Shown: in pieces, positions 25,643 to 34,419 of the stretch
How positions within the stretch are numbered: position 1 is the stretch's first letter
Layout of the letters: every line of letters starts with the position of its first letter
Assembly: GCF_000622245.1 (NCBI RefSeq)
Contig: NZ_JHXW01000016.1
Coordinates: 1 to 44,013, forward strand
Direction: 5' to 3'
Length of the DNA stretch: 44,013 bases
From: Fusobacterium perfoetens ATCC 29250
Lineage (GTDB): Bacteria > Fusobacteriota > Fusobacteriia > Fusobacteriales > Fusobacteriaceae
The notes under the pieces: generated by a model
What the model saw: the letters and a program-made list of their open reading frames with translations, nothing else
Told to the model about the DNA's origin: nothing
Database searches by the model: none
Translations under genes and position numbers: made by a program

Positions 25643-25688
25643 AAAAGAACTGTTGTAAATTTAATTTAGAAAATACAACAGTTCTTTT
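25643..25688. terminator. Bidirectional terminator between RND and cat genes
   Basis: A perfect 15-bp stem (AAAAGAACTGTTGTA / TACAACAGTTCTTTT) with a 16-base loop, between the convergent pump and acetyltransferase genes. Confidence 0.88.
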
Positions 25689-25696
25689 ATTTTTAT

Positions 25697-26341
25697 TTAA
25701 AATTTAAAATTATTTATAAATTCTTGAAGATTATTTATAAATTTTGCCACATGATATCCATCACAAACACCATGATGAACTTGGATTGATAGAGGTAAAA
25801 GAGTTTTATTATTTTCTGAAAAATATTTTCCAAAAGTAAATATAGGTGGATAATAGTTATATCCATTTTTTAAATTTAGATTAAAACCTGTAAAAGTTGT
25901 CCAAGGAATACTTGAAACATTAAAAATATTATTTTCAATTTGAGGTTTACCCATAAAATTTTTATTATCTCCATATTTTTTTACATCTTCTAAATAATTA
26001 TTATAAAACTCTTGAAAATTTTCTGAAAACTCAGTCCAAAGATTAGAAAAGCTTTCACTATCTTTATGAAAAAAAGTATAGCTTGGATTTACTTTTTCAT
26101 AAAAACCAAGATTATTATCTTTATCTAAATTCATTTTAAATTCCTTTTGAGAATTTACTATATATGAAAGTATATATAAAATTACAGGAAAAAATTTTAT
26201 ATTTTTTTCTTTAATTTTAGGGATTAAATTTGAAATATCAATATTAGTAGTTAAACTAAAAGTGCAAGGAACATCATTTGAATAAAGTTTAAATATATCT
26301 TTTCTATTCCAAGTTTCTAAATCAATTTTATAAAAATTCAT
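25697..26341 (-). CDS. cat: Type A chloramphenicol O-acetyltransferase
   Basis: A 214-residue CAT of the classical trimeric family, collinear with clostridial CatP/CatD types. The N terminus MNFYKIDLETWNRKDIF matches the conserved start, and the active site QVHHGVCDGYH contains catalytic H190 and structural D194. The start at 26341 is supported by GGAGG a few bases upstream; four codons further upstream are not needed. It transfers acetyl from acetyl-CoA to chloramphenicol. Base composition is like the surroundings and no mobile element is adjacent, so it looks resident rather than freshly acquired. Whether it confers resistance cannot be told from sequence. Confidence 0.92.
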   Translation of the reverse strand: MNFYKIDLETWNRKDIFKLYSNDVPCTFSLTTNIDISNLIPKIKEKNIKFFPVILYILSYIVNSQKEFKMNLDKDNNLGFYEKVNPSYTFFHKDSESFSNLWTEFSENFQEFYNNYLEDVKKYGDNKNFMGKPQIENNIFNVSSIPWTTFTGFNLNLKNGYNYYPPIFTFGKYFSENNKTLLPLSIQVHHGVCDGYHVAKFINNLQEFINNFKF

Positions 26342-26365
26342 AATATCCTCCAAAAATAAAGTAAT

Positions 26366-26400
26366 AAAAAAAGACTAGTCATAAAAATGCTGTCTTTTTT
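26366..26400 (-). terminator. Probable terminator of rpmB
   Basis: Complementary A-rich and T-rich arms AAAAAAAGAC and GTCTTTTTT with a 16-base loop lie between rpmB and the acetyltransferase gene. On the minus strand it would end the rpmB transcript. The stem is weak. Confidence 0.5.
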
Positions 26401-26422
26401 TATATACCTATTGAATTTGTTA

Positions 26423-26680
26423 TTATTTGTTTAATGCTTTAACAATTCTTGGGCTTAGAGTATCAGCGTTAGCTTTTAATATTTGCATAACTTCAACTTC
26501 GTTTGCAGATTTTAAAGTTTTTAAAACTTTAGTACAAACTTTAACTCTAAGAGGTTTTCCATTAATCATTATTGTTGCTGGTTGAAGATTTGGTTTCCAA
26601 ACTCTGTTAGTTAATCTGTGAGAGTGAGAAATTTGATGTCCAAATGTAAGCCCTTTACCAGTGATTTCACATCTTTGCAT
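26423..26680 (-). CDS. rpmB: 50S ribosomal protein L28
   Basis: An 85-residue protein with the L28 hallmark start [10 protein letters not shown], the [16 protein letters not shown] block and C-terminal helical part, somewhat longer than the 63-78 of many relatives. The RBS AGGGGGGTG is upstream. It is transcribed as a single gene away from mutS2. Confidence 0.95.
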   Translation of the reverse strand: MQRCEITGKGLTFGHQISHSHRLTNRVWKPNLQPATIMINGKPLRVKVCTKVLKTLKSANEVEVMQILKANADTLSPRIVKALNK

Positions 26681-26788
26681 AGTGCACCCCCCTAAAATAA
26701 TGTTGCATATTATTATATCATTAACTTAAAAATAAATCAATAATTTTTTTTATATATAACAGAAAAAAATTTAAAAATTAAAAAAACT

Positions 26789-26819
26789 TTGAAAAATTAC
26801 AAGAAAATTATGATATAAT
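26789..26819 (+). promoter_or_regulatory. Promoter of the mutS2-ispD-cysS-mrnC-holB run
   Basis: -35 TTGAAA (26789-26794) and extended -10 TGATATAAT (TATAAT at 26814-26819). The spacer is 19 bp, compensated by the extended -10. It places transcription start near 26826, which excludes the ATG at 26823 as start of mutS2. Confidence 0.7.
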
Positions 26820-26858
26820 ATTATGAAAAACTATATAATTTTAGAAAAGGTGATAATT

Positions 26859-29198
26859 TTGGAAAATCATAATTATAGCGTACTAGAGTTTGATAAATTG
26901 AAAAATGTTTTAGCTCAGTATATGATTACAAAGGGAAATAGAACTAAAGTTGAAAATTTTAAAATTTATTCAGATATAAACTCTCTAAAAAAAGATTTTG
27001 AAATTTTAAGAGATTTTATAGATTTTTCTAAATATGATGGTGGAATAGAAATCTTTAATTTAAGAGATATAATAGAAACTTTAAGAAAATGTGAACTTAT
27101 TGGGATGTTTTTTGAGCCAGAAGAGTTATATGATATCAATCAAAATTTAAGAATTTTTAGATTATTTAAAAATAAAATAGATGAACTTGATAAATATAAA
27201 AATTTAAAAGCTAGATTTTCACAAGTTCCAACATTAAAATTTATTGAAGATATAATTAATAAAACAATAGACAATGAAAAAAATATTCAAGATGAAGCAT
27301 CACTAGAGTTAAGAGATATTAGAGGACAAAAAAAATTATTATCAGCTAATATAAAAAGAAAATTTGATGAGATGTTTGCTGACGAATCTTTATCTCGTGC
27401 TATTCAAGAAAAAATAGTTACTAACCGTGATGGAAGAAATGTTATTCCTGTTAAAGCTGATTTTAAAGGAGTTATAAAAGGAATAGAACATGACAGGTCT
27501 TCTAGTGGACAAACTGTTTTTATAGAACCTTTAGGAGTTGTATCTCTTAATAACAAAATGAGAGAATTAGAAGCTAGAGAGAGGGAAGAAATAAGAAAAA
27601 TTCTTCTTAGAATTACAGACCAAATTAGAGTAAATATAGATGATGTAAGAAAAATTGCTGAATCAGTTTTAGAAATAGATATGTTAAGCGGAAAAACTAG
27701 ATTTGCTTTAGATTTTAAATGCAATATTCCAGAGATAAATCAAAGAGAACAATTAAGTATTATAGAAGGAAGACATCCATTTATTGAAAGAGATAAAGTA
27801 GTTCCACTAACTTTTGAAATTGGAAAAAAATATAATACTTTACTTATTACTGGACCAAATACAGGAGGAAAAACAGTTGCTCTAAAAGTAGCTGGACTTT
27901 TAACTCTTATGGCATTATCTGGAATTCCTATTCCAGCTAATGAAACTTCAAGTATAGGATTTTTCTCAGGTGTTTATGCTGATATTGGAGATGAACAAAG
28001 TATAGAACAATCTTTATCATCTTTCTCTGGACATTTAAAAAATGTTCAAAGTATCCTTACTTCTGTAACTAAAAACTCTTTAGTTTTACTAGATGAGTTA
28101 GGTTCAGGTACAGACCCAGTAGAAGGGTCAGCTTTTGCTATGGCTGTTATAGATTATTTAAAAGATAGAAAAGTAAAATCAATGATAACAACTCACTATA
28201 GTGAAGTAAAAGCCTATGGATATAATGAAGAAGAAATAGAAACAGCTTCAATGGAATTTAATTCAGAAACTTTATCTCCAACTTATAGATTACTTATAGG
28301 AATACCTGGAGAAAGTAATGCCTTGACTATTGCAAAAAGATTAGGGGTTTCTGATGAAATTATAGAAAAAGCAAAATCTTATATTAGTGATGAAAATAAA
28401 AAAGTTGAAAAGATGATTACTAATATAAAAGAAAAATCTGATGAGTTAGATTTAATGAAAGCACAAGTTGAAGAATTAAAAGAAAAAGTTAAAAAAGATC
28501 AAATAGAATATGAAGAAAAACTTAGAAAATTAGAAATAGAAAAAAATAATATCTTAAAAGAGGCCTATGAAAAAGCCGACCAAATGATGAAAGATATGCA
28601 AAATAAAGCAGCTGCCCTTGTTAAAAAGCTTCAATCAGAAGAAACTAAAAAAGATGATGCTAAGAGTGTACAAAAAAGTCTTAATATGCTTAGAAGCAAT
28701 TTAGGAAAAGAAAAAGAGGAAAATGTAGAACAAAAACCTAAAGTAGCTAGAAAAATAGATTTCAAAGAGGGAGAAAAAGTTTTAGTAAATAGTCTAAAAC
28801 AATATGCTGATATATTAAAAATCAATAAAACAAAGGAAACTGTATTAATTCAAGCAGGAATATTAAAACTAGAAGTATCTATTGATGATATTAGAAAAAT
28901 AACTGAGAAGAAAACAAAAGAATATACTCAAGTGACTTCTTCAAAAAGTAGTCGTGTAGGTTCTAAGATTGATTTAAGAGGAAAAATGGTAGAAGAAGCA
29001 ATTTATGAATTAGAATCTTATATGGATAAAGCAGTTTTAACAGGGTATAAAGAGATTCAAGTTGTAACAGGAAATGGTACAGGAGCTCTAAGAAAAGGAA
29101 TTGTTGAATATCTAAAAAATTGTAGATATGTAAAAGATTTTAGATTTGGAGGACAAGGAGAAGGTGGTGTAGGTTGTACAGTAGTAACATTGAAATAA
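26859..29198 (+). CDS. mutS2: Endonuclease MutS2
   Basis: The start is TTG at 26859, behind AAAGGTGAT; an in-frame ATG at 26823 lies only four bases after the -10 box. The product is 779 residues, normal for MutS2. It has no mismatch-recognition domain, a core/clamp region, an ABC-type ATPase with Walker A GPNTGGKT (332-339) and Walker B LVLLDELGSGTDP, a coiled coil (about 500-610) and a C-terminal Smr nuclease domain (about 703-779, KIDLRGK and VVTGNGTGALRKG). MutS2 proteins restrain homologous recombination and, in some bacteria, rescue collided ribosomes. Confidence 0.95.
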   Translation: MENHNYSVLEFDKLKNVLAQYMITKGNRTKVENFKIYSDINSLKKDFEILRDFIDFSKYDGGIEIFNLRDIIETLRKCELIGMFFEPEELYDINQNLRIFRLFKNKIDELDKYKNLKARFSQVPTLKFIEDIINKTIDNEKNIQDEASLELRDIRGQKKLLSANIKRKFDEMFADESLSRAIQEKIVTNRDGRNVIPVKADFKGVIKGIEHDRSSSGQTVFIEPLGVVSLNNKMRELEAREREEIRKILLRITDQIRVNIDDVRKIAESVLEIDMLSGKTRFALDFKCNIPEINQREQLSIIEGRHPFIERDKVVPLTFEIGKKYNTLLITGPNTGGKTVALKVAGLLTLMALSGIPIPANETSSIGFFSGVYADIGDEQSIEQSLSSFSGHLKNVQSILTSVTKNSLVLLDELGSGTDPVEGSAFAMAVIDYLKDRKVKSMITTHYSEVKAYGYNEEEIETASMEFNSETLSPTYRLLIGIPGESNALTIAKRLGVSDEIIEKAKSYISDENKKVEKMITNIKEKSDELDLMKAQVEELKEKVKKDQIEYEEKLRKLEIEKNNILKEAYEKADQMMKDMQNKAAALVKKLQSEETKKDDAKSVQKSLNMLRSNLGKEKEENVEQKPKVARKIDFKEGEKVLVNSLKQYADILKINKTKETVLIQAGILKLEVSIDDIRKITEKKTKEYTQVTSSKSSRVGSKIDLRGKMVEEAIYELESYMDKAVLTGYKEIQVVTGNGTGALRKGIVEYLKNCRYVKDFRFGGQGEGGVGCTVVTLK

Positions 29199-29869
29199 AA
29201 TGTACTTTAATTGTTGCAGCTGCTGGTGTAGGAAAAAGAATGGGACTTGATTATCCAAAACAGTTTTTATACCACAAAGGAAAACCACTTTTTATAAATA
29301 TTTTAGAAACTGCTGAAAAATCAAATTATATAGAAAATATAGTTGTAGTAACTAAAAAAGAATTAATACCAGAAGTAAAAAATCTATGTGAAAAATTTGG
29401 AATAAAAAAAGTTTCTAATATTGTAGAGGGAGGAAAAGAAAGACAAGAATCTATATATAATGGACTTCAAGTTTGTAAAAAAGAAAATATTATTGCAGTA
29501 CAAGATGGAGTCAGACCTTTTTTTAAAGAGGAATATATAGAAAAATCTCTAAATGAACTTAAAGAAAATATTGAAATAAATGGAGTAGTTATAGGAATGC
29601 CTGTAAAAGATACTATAAAAGTAGTAGATGAAAATGGTATTATAACTTCTACTCCCAAAAGAGCAACTTTATTTTTAGCTCAAACTCCTCAAGTTTTTAG
29701 AGGAGAAATTTTAATTAAGGCCTATGAAAAAGCAAAAAATGAAAATTTTATAGGTACAGATGATTCTTCTTTAGTGGAAAGATATTTTGGAAAAGTAAAA
29801 CTACTAGAGGGAGATTATGAAAATATAAAAATAACAACAATAGATGATATAAAATTTTTAGAAAATTAG
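29174..29869 (+). CDS. ispD: 2-C-methyl-D-erythritol 4-phosphate cytidylyltransferase
   Basis: A 231-residue nucleotidyltransferase. The CTP-binding motif is VAAAGVGKRMGLDYPKQF, followed by QDGVRPF and the late DDSSLVE segment, all standard for IspD. It makes CDP-methylerythritol in the MEP isoprenoid pathway. No ATG is available in frame before the conserved start; a TTG at 29174, inside the end of mutS2 and behind AAGGAGAAGGTGG, is the best start, giving a 25-bp overlap. Confidence 0.93.
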   Translation: MYSSNIEIKCTLIVAAAGVGKRMGLDYPKQFLYHKGKPLFINILETAEKSNYIENIVVVTKKELIPEVKNLCEKFGIKKVSNIVEGGKERQESIYNGLQVCKKENIIAVQDGVRPFFKEEYIEKSLNELKENIEINGVVIGMPVKDTIKVVDENGIITSTPKRATLFLAQTPQVFRGEILIKAYEKAKNENFIGTDDSSLVERYFGKVKLLEGDYENIKITTIDDIKFLEN

Positions 29870-29882
29870 GAGGTTATAGAAG

Positions 29883-31307
29883 ATGATAAAAATCTACAAT
29901 ACAATGACAAGAAAAGTCGAAGAATTTATACCAGTAAAAGAAAATGAAGTGTCTATGTATGTATGTGGACCTACAGTATATAATTATATTCATATAGGAA
30001 ATGCTCGTCCTGCTATAGTATTTGATACAGTAAGAAGATATTTTGAATATAGAGGATATAAAGTAAAATATGTTCAAAACTTTACAGATGTAGACGATAA
30101 AATTATAAAAAGAGCTAATGAAGAGGGAGTAACTTCTAAAGAAATAGCTAGAAAATATATAGAAGCATACTTTGAAGATACAAAAAAAGTAAATCTTAAA
30201 GAAGAAGGAATGATAAGACCTAGAGCTACTGAATATATTGATGAAATGCAAGAAATTATCAAAAAACTTATTTCTGAAGGATATGCTTATGAAGCTGAAG
30301 GAGATGTATATTTTGAAGTAGAAAAAAATAAAGAGGGTTATGGTTGCCTTTCTCATCAAGATATTGGAAACTTAAAAGCAGGAGCTAGAATAGAAGTTAA
30401 TGATATTAAAAAATCTCCTCTTGACTTTGCTTTATGGAAAAAAGCAAAAGAGGGAGAACCAAGTTGGGATTCACCTTGGGGAAAAGGAAGACCTGGTTGG
30501 CATATAGAATGTTCTGCTATGTCTAGTAAACTTTTAGGAGATGTATTTGATATTCATGGTGGAGGACAAGATTTAATATTCCCACATCATGAAAATGAAA
30601 TAGCTCAATCAAGATGTAGCTCTCATCAAGAATATGCTAGATATTGGATGCACAATGGATATATCAATGTTAATGGAGAAAAAATGTCAAAATCTCTAGG
30701 AAACTTCTTCTTACTAAGAGAAGTATTAGAGCATTTTGAAGGAAGAGTTATAAGATTCTTTGTACTTGGAGCTCACTATAGAAAACCAATAGATTTTTCT
30801 AATAATGAATTAGAACAAGCTAAATCAGGATTAGAAAGAATAGATAATGCTGTAGAAAGATTAAGAGAAAAAATAAAATCAGGAGCTATAGATGGTGGAG
30901 ATAACTTAGAGGGATTAAAATCATTTGTAGAAGAAACTGAAAAGAAATTTATAGAAGCTATGGATGATGATTTTAATACAGCTCAAGGAATAGGAGCTAT
31001 ATTTGAGTTAGTAAAAGAGATAAATAAATATGTAGATGTTGAAAAAGTATCTCAAGAAGGAATTAAAAACTTAGAACTTGCTGAAAAATATATAGAAAAT
31101 ATAATGGAAGAAGTTTTAGGAGTAACTTTAAAAACTCAAGAAAATATAGGAAACTTAACAACAGATTTAGTAGAATTCTTATTAGAAATTAGAAGAAAAG
31201 CAAGAGCTGAAAAGAATTGGGCTCTATCTGATGAAATAAGAGATAGACTTGGAGAAATGGGAATAAAAATAAAAGATGGAAAGGATAAAACAACATGGTC
31301 TCTATAA
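29883..31307 (+). CDS. cysS: Cysteinyl-tRNA synthetase
   Basis: A 474-residue class I aminoacyl-tRNA synthetase with zinc ligand C28 in MYVCGPT, the HIGH-type motif HIGN (37-40) and KMSKS (267-271). Length and order are normal. RBS TAGGAGG precedes the start, 13 bp after ispD. The gene order ispD-cysS-mrnC is also familiar from low-GC Gram-positive bacteria. Confidence 0.97.
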   Translation: MIKIYNTMTRKVEEFIPVKENEVSMYVCGPTVYNYIHIGNARPAIVFDTVRRYFEYRGYKVKYVQNFTDVDDKIIKRANEEGVTSKEIARKYIEAYFEDTKKVNLKEEGMIRPRATEYIDEMQEIIKKLISEGYAYEAEGDVYFEVEKNKEGYGCLSHQDIGNLKAGARIEVNDIKKSPLDFALWKKAKEGEPSWDSPWGKGRPGWHIECSAMSSKLLGDVFDIHGGGQDLIFPHHENEIAQSRCSSHQEYARYWMHNGYINVNGEKMSKSLGNFFLLREVLEHFEGRVIRFFVLGAHYRKPIDFSNNELEQAKSGLERIDNAVERLREKIKSGAIDGGDNLEGLKSFVEETEKKFIEAMDDDFNTAQGIGAIFELVKEINKYVDVEKVSQEGIKNLELAEKYIENIMEEVLGVTLKTQENIGNLTTDLVEFLLEIRRKARAEKNWALSDEIRDRLGEMGIKIKDGKDKTTWSL

Positions 31308-31666
31308 ATTTAAAGGAGACTAATGGTCTAGTATTAGCTTACTTAGGTGACTCTGTATGGGAAACCTATGTAAGAGAACACTTTGTATTAAAAGGTTTTA
31401 ATCTTAGAAATCTAAATAATAATGTAGTAAAACATGTAAATGCAAAAGCTCAAAGTGAAATTTTAAAAAAAATTTTACCAGAAGTAGATGAAAAATATCT
31501 TCAGATTATAAGTAAAGCAAAAAATGGAAATATAAAATCATTTCCACAAACTTGTACTATGATGGAATATAGAGAAGCCACAGGTTTTGAAGCTTATATA
31601 GCAGCTTTGTATATAGATGGAGAAATTGAAAAAATAAAAGAGATTATAAAAAATAATATAGGTTAG
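31295..31666 (+). CDS. mrnC: Mini-ribonuclease III
   Basis: A 123-residue RNase III catalytic domain without a dsRNA-binding domain. The motif VLAYLGDSVWE (residues 13-23) contains the catalytic Asp D19. In Bacillus the enzyme matures 23S rRNA. The start overlaps the end of cysS by 13 bp; an ATG 27 bases further on is out of frame. Confidence 0.92.
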   Translation: MVSINLKETNGLVLAYLGDSVWETYVREHFVLKGFNLRNLNNNVVKHVNAKAQSEILKKILPEVDEKYLQIISKAKNGNIKSFPQTCTMMEYREATGFEAYIAALYIDGEIEKIKEIIKNNIG

Positions 31667-31675
31667 GTAATTAAA

Positions 31676-32632
31676 ATGTTTAAAGATATAATATCTAACG
31701 AAGAAGCAAAAACTTTTTTAATTAATGAGTTAAAAAATAGAAAAGAAGAGGGAACTTATATTTTTTATGGAGAAGATAGAGAACTTCTTATGAAATTTGC
31801 TCTTGGATTTTCTAAGGCTTTAACTTGTAAAGAGTTGGAGTTTGATTTTTGTGATAAATGTGAAAGTTGTCTAAGAATGAATAGTTTAACTCATGGAGAT
31901 TTAGAAATATTTGAAGATGAAAATGGAGTAAAAATAGAAGATATCAGAGAAATTGGACGGATTGCTTCAAGTACTACTTATGAGGGTGGTAATAGAATTT
32001 TTATAATTAAAGATTCTGAAAAATTAAAAAAGGAATCCTCTAATGCTCTATTAAAAATAATCGAAGAGCCAGAAAAAGGAAACTTTTTTATTTTACTTTC
32101 AAAAAATTTAGATTTATTACCTACTATAAAATCAAGAGCTACTATTTTAAAAATAAAAAATAGGAATCCAGAAGAATTAGGTGTAAGTTTAGATGAATAT
32201 AAATTCTTTTTAGGAAAAGGACAAGAAATTGAAAAGTATCTTAAATATAATATAGATATTCAAAGTGGATTTTCTTATGAGAAGTTAGGAGAAAGTATTT
32301 CTAATTATTTAAAATTAAAGAAAGAATTTTTAGAAACTAAAAATTTAGAATTAGATAAAGAAATTTTAGAAAATAAGATAAAAATTTATAAAGGTTTAAT
32401 AAATCTTTATAAAAATATAGATTATATAGATGTAGCTGAAAGACTTAGTTTAGGTGAGGAAATAGCTATTTCTTGTAATAATGATAAGAATATATCTTTA
32501 GAGATTTGTGATTATATTTGTCATTTTATAAAAGATTTTGATAAATTAGAAAAAATCATGGAAATAAAAAATAAAATCAAAGGAAATGTAAATTTAAAAT
32601 TATTATTTAGAGTACTTCTACTAGAGTTATAA
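31676..32632 (+). CDS. holB: DNA polymerase III delta' subunit
   Basis: A 318-residue clamp-loader protein. The zinc module C-x7-C-x2-C-x2-C lies in the span CKELEFDFCDKCESC, followed by SRAT (sensor 1-like). The Walker A loop is degenerate (FYGEDRELL instead of GxxGxGKT), which marks delta' rather than DnaX. It starts 10 bp after mrnC and closes the housekeeping run. Confidence 0.85.
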   Translation: MFKDIISNEEAKTFLINELKNRKEEGTYIFYGEDRELLMKFALGFSKALTCKELEFDFCDKCESCLRMNSLTHGDLEIFEDENGVKIEDIREIGRIASSTTYEGGNRIFIIKDSEKLKKESSNALLKIIEEPEKGNFFILLSKNLDLLPTIKSRATILKIKNRNPEELGVSLDEYKFFLGKGQEIEKYLKYNIDIQSGFSYEKLGESISNYLKLKKEFLETKNLELDKEILENKIKIYKGLINLYKNIDYIDVAERLSLGEEIAISCNNDKNISLEICDYICHFIKDFDKLEKIMEIKNKIKGNVNLKLLFRVLLLEL

Positions 32633-32749
32633 AAAATTCATAAAAACATAATAGTTATAATTTGAACAAACATCAAAAGTTCTAAAAGTGAAATTATGTA
32701 ATAAAACTATATAAAAAAATATACAAAAAAAGAAAATTCAAAAAAAGTA

Positions 32750-32827
32750 TTTACAAATATAAGAAAATGAGGTATAAAGTTAGCATAACGGGGATTAATT
32801 ATGACAATTAAAAAACTTCAGATATAG
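32750..32827 (+). promoter_or_regulatory. Strong promoter and leader of the outer-membrane protein gene
   Basis: -35 TTTACA (32750-32755) and -10 TATAAA (32773-32778) with 17-bp spacing. The leader, about 56 nt, contains an 8-codon ORF (MTIKKLQI, 32801-32827) whose stop TAG forms part of the RBS TAGGAGG of the porin-like gene, so its translation could affect initiation downstream. Confidence 0.6.
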
Positions 32828-32840
32828 GAGGATATTTATT

Positions 32841-33761
32841 ATGAAAAAATTAGCATTATTATTAGCAGCATTATCAGTTGCATCAGTTTCTTACGCAAAA
32901 GAAGTTATGCCAGTAGCAGAAGTTGCTACAGAACCAGCAGTAGTTGAGGAAGTTAAAGCAGCTCCAGTATTAAGAGTTACATCTGTTGGACAATATATTG
33001 AAATAGACAATACTTCAAGTAATGGAACTAAACATACAGAAGATATAGGAGAAGCAGTTCATTTTGGAAACTATGTATCTTTAGCTTTAGGAGATAAATG
33101 GACATTTGATTTAATGGCTAGAAAATCTTGGACAGCAGATACAGATGATGGAATGCATTCAGATAACCACAGAATAGAATTAGCAGCTACTAGAGATTTT
33201 GGAAACTTTACATTAGGAGCTAAATGGAGAGGAGAATCTACTTATGACAGATTCTATATTCCAGTATCTTATAACTATGGAATGTTATCAGGATGGTTAA
33301 CACCAGCTTATACATTTGTAAATGATGGACCAGTAGGAGAAAGTGGACAAGATTACTTCTATGTAGAAGGAGAGCCAGTAGCATTAACTTATGGACCAGT
33401 TACTTTAGCTTACTATGTTGAAGGATATGAATGGACAGGAGATGCAAATGAAGATGGTGTAGAAAGTGATTGGGCTCATCAAGTTAGATTAAGAGGACAA
33501 TTATTCTCTACTGATAACTTCAGAGTAGGAGCAGAATATAGATATCAATTTGCTCAAGATGTAAAATATAAAAATGATAAAGATGGAGTAGAAAATAATA
33601 GACATATAGCTATATTAAATGCAGCTTATGATGTTACTGAAAACTTAACAATTGATGGATACTATCAATATGAATTTAATAAATATGATGAACATGAAAG
33701 AGCAGCTGTAGCTGATGACTACTATGGAGAATTCTATTTAGGATGGACATACAAATTCTAA
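32841..33761 (+). CDS. FomA-like outer membrane beta-barrel protein
   Basis: A 306-residue exported protein. The signal peptide is 1-19 (ending VSYA), followed by the fusobacterial-style mature start KEVMPVAEVATEP, a Pro/Glu/Val linker to about residue 45, then amphipathic beta-strands with aromatic girdles and a C-terminal strand GEFYLGWTYKF ending in Phe, the Bam targeting signal. It is shorter than FomA (about 350-380) but of the same style. Strong promoter, strong RBS and dense use of favoured codons suggest high expression. Porin function is likely, substrate unknown. Confidence 0.82.
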   Translation: MKKLALLLAALSVASVSYAKEVMPVAEVATEPAVVEEVKAAPVLRVTSVGQYIEIDNTSSNGTKHTEDIGEAVHFGNYVSLALGDKWTFDLMARKSWTADTDDGMHSDNHRIELAATRDFGNFTLGAKWRGESTYDRFYIPVSYNYGMLSGWLTPAYTFVNDGPVGESGQDYFYVEGEPVALTYGPVTLAYYVEGYEWTGDANEDGVESDWAHQVRLRGQLFSTDNFRVGAEYRYQFAQDVKYKNDKDGVENNRHIAILNAAYDVTENLTIDGYYQYEFNKYDEHERAAVADDYYGEFYLGWTYKF

Positions 33762-33791
33762 TTATAGAATTAGTCTAAAAAATTAATAATT

Positions 33792-33818
33792 AGGGAGAGA
33801 GTAATCTCTCCCTTTTTT
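33792..33818 (+). terminator. Terminator of the outer-membrane protein gene
   Basis: Stem GGGAGAGA / TCTCTCCC with loop GTAA and a following run of six T. Confidence 0.95.
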
Positions 33819-34272
33819 ATTGTAAAAATTTTAAATAAAATTTTATTATTAAGAAACAAAAAAGATTTTGAAATAAATTTTTAAAAAATTTTGGAATTAA
33901 TTTTTTTAAATTAGAGTCTAGTTCCTTAAAAAATTTATAATAATAAATAATATAAAGAACTTAATATAAATAATAATATATAAATCATAAATAATAATTT
34001 CTTCCAAAATTTTATCTAAATTATAAAAACTATTTATAAAATTCAATTCAATAAAAAATTTAAAATAATAAAACTAACTTTTAAAAATAATTTTAATTAT
34101 AATTTTTTTAAATAAATAGAAGTTTATAATAAAAAAATAATAAAATATTTATTTTATAAATAATAATCATATTTTTTGTAAATTATTTATTTTTTTTACA
34201 AAAATAAAATTTTATTTAGAAAAAAATGTTCTTATTTAGAAAAAAGGTACTATATGACCTTAGAAAAAAAAA
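33819..34272. other. Extremely AT-rich intergenic region
   Basis: About 450 bp of nearly pure A/T, with no coding frame or RNA gene. The only internal order is a direct repeat TTATTTAGAAAAAA at 34212-34225 and 34232-34245, exactly 20 bp apart, with a partial third copy (CTTAGAAAAAAAA) from 34259, just before the hgdH promoter. A-tracts in helical phase suggest curved DNA or a regulator site. Confidence 0.6.
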
Positions 34273-34273
34273 T

Positions 34274-34302
34274 TTGCTTTTCTTTGAAAAAAGATGTATA
34301 AT
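34274..34302 (+). promoter_or_regulatory. Promoter of hgdH
   Basis: -35 TTGCTT (34274-34279) and -10 TATAAT (34297-34302) with 17-bp spacing. It leaves a 110-nt leader that contains an imperfect hairpin (ACATAAATATAAAAAATTTA then TATG and a run of seven T, about 34349-34378), a possible weak attenuator. Confidence 0.65.
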
Positions 34303-34419
34303 TCAGATATAAGCATTGGTAATTGAAACATAAATTTTAATAAAGTAACATAAATATAAAAAATTTATATGTTTTTTTATTATGATTTATTTTGAAAATA
34401 TAATCTAGGAGGAATTTAA

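Noticed and set aside
29874-30359. A 161-codon minus-strand ORF opposite cysS
   Set aside because: Ser/Phe/Tyr-rich antisense shadow of a conserved synthetase gene.
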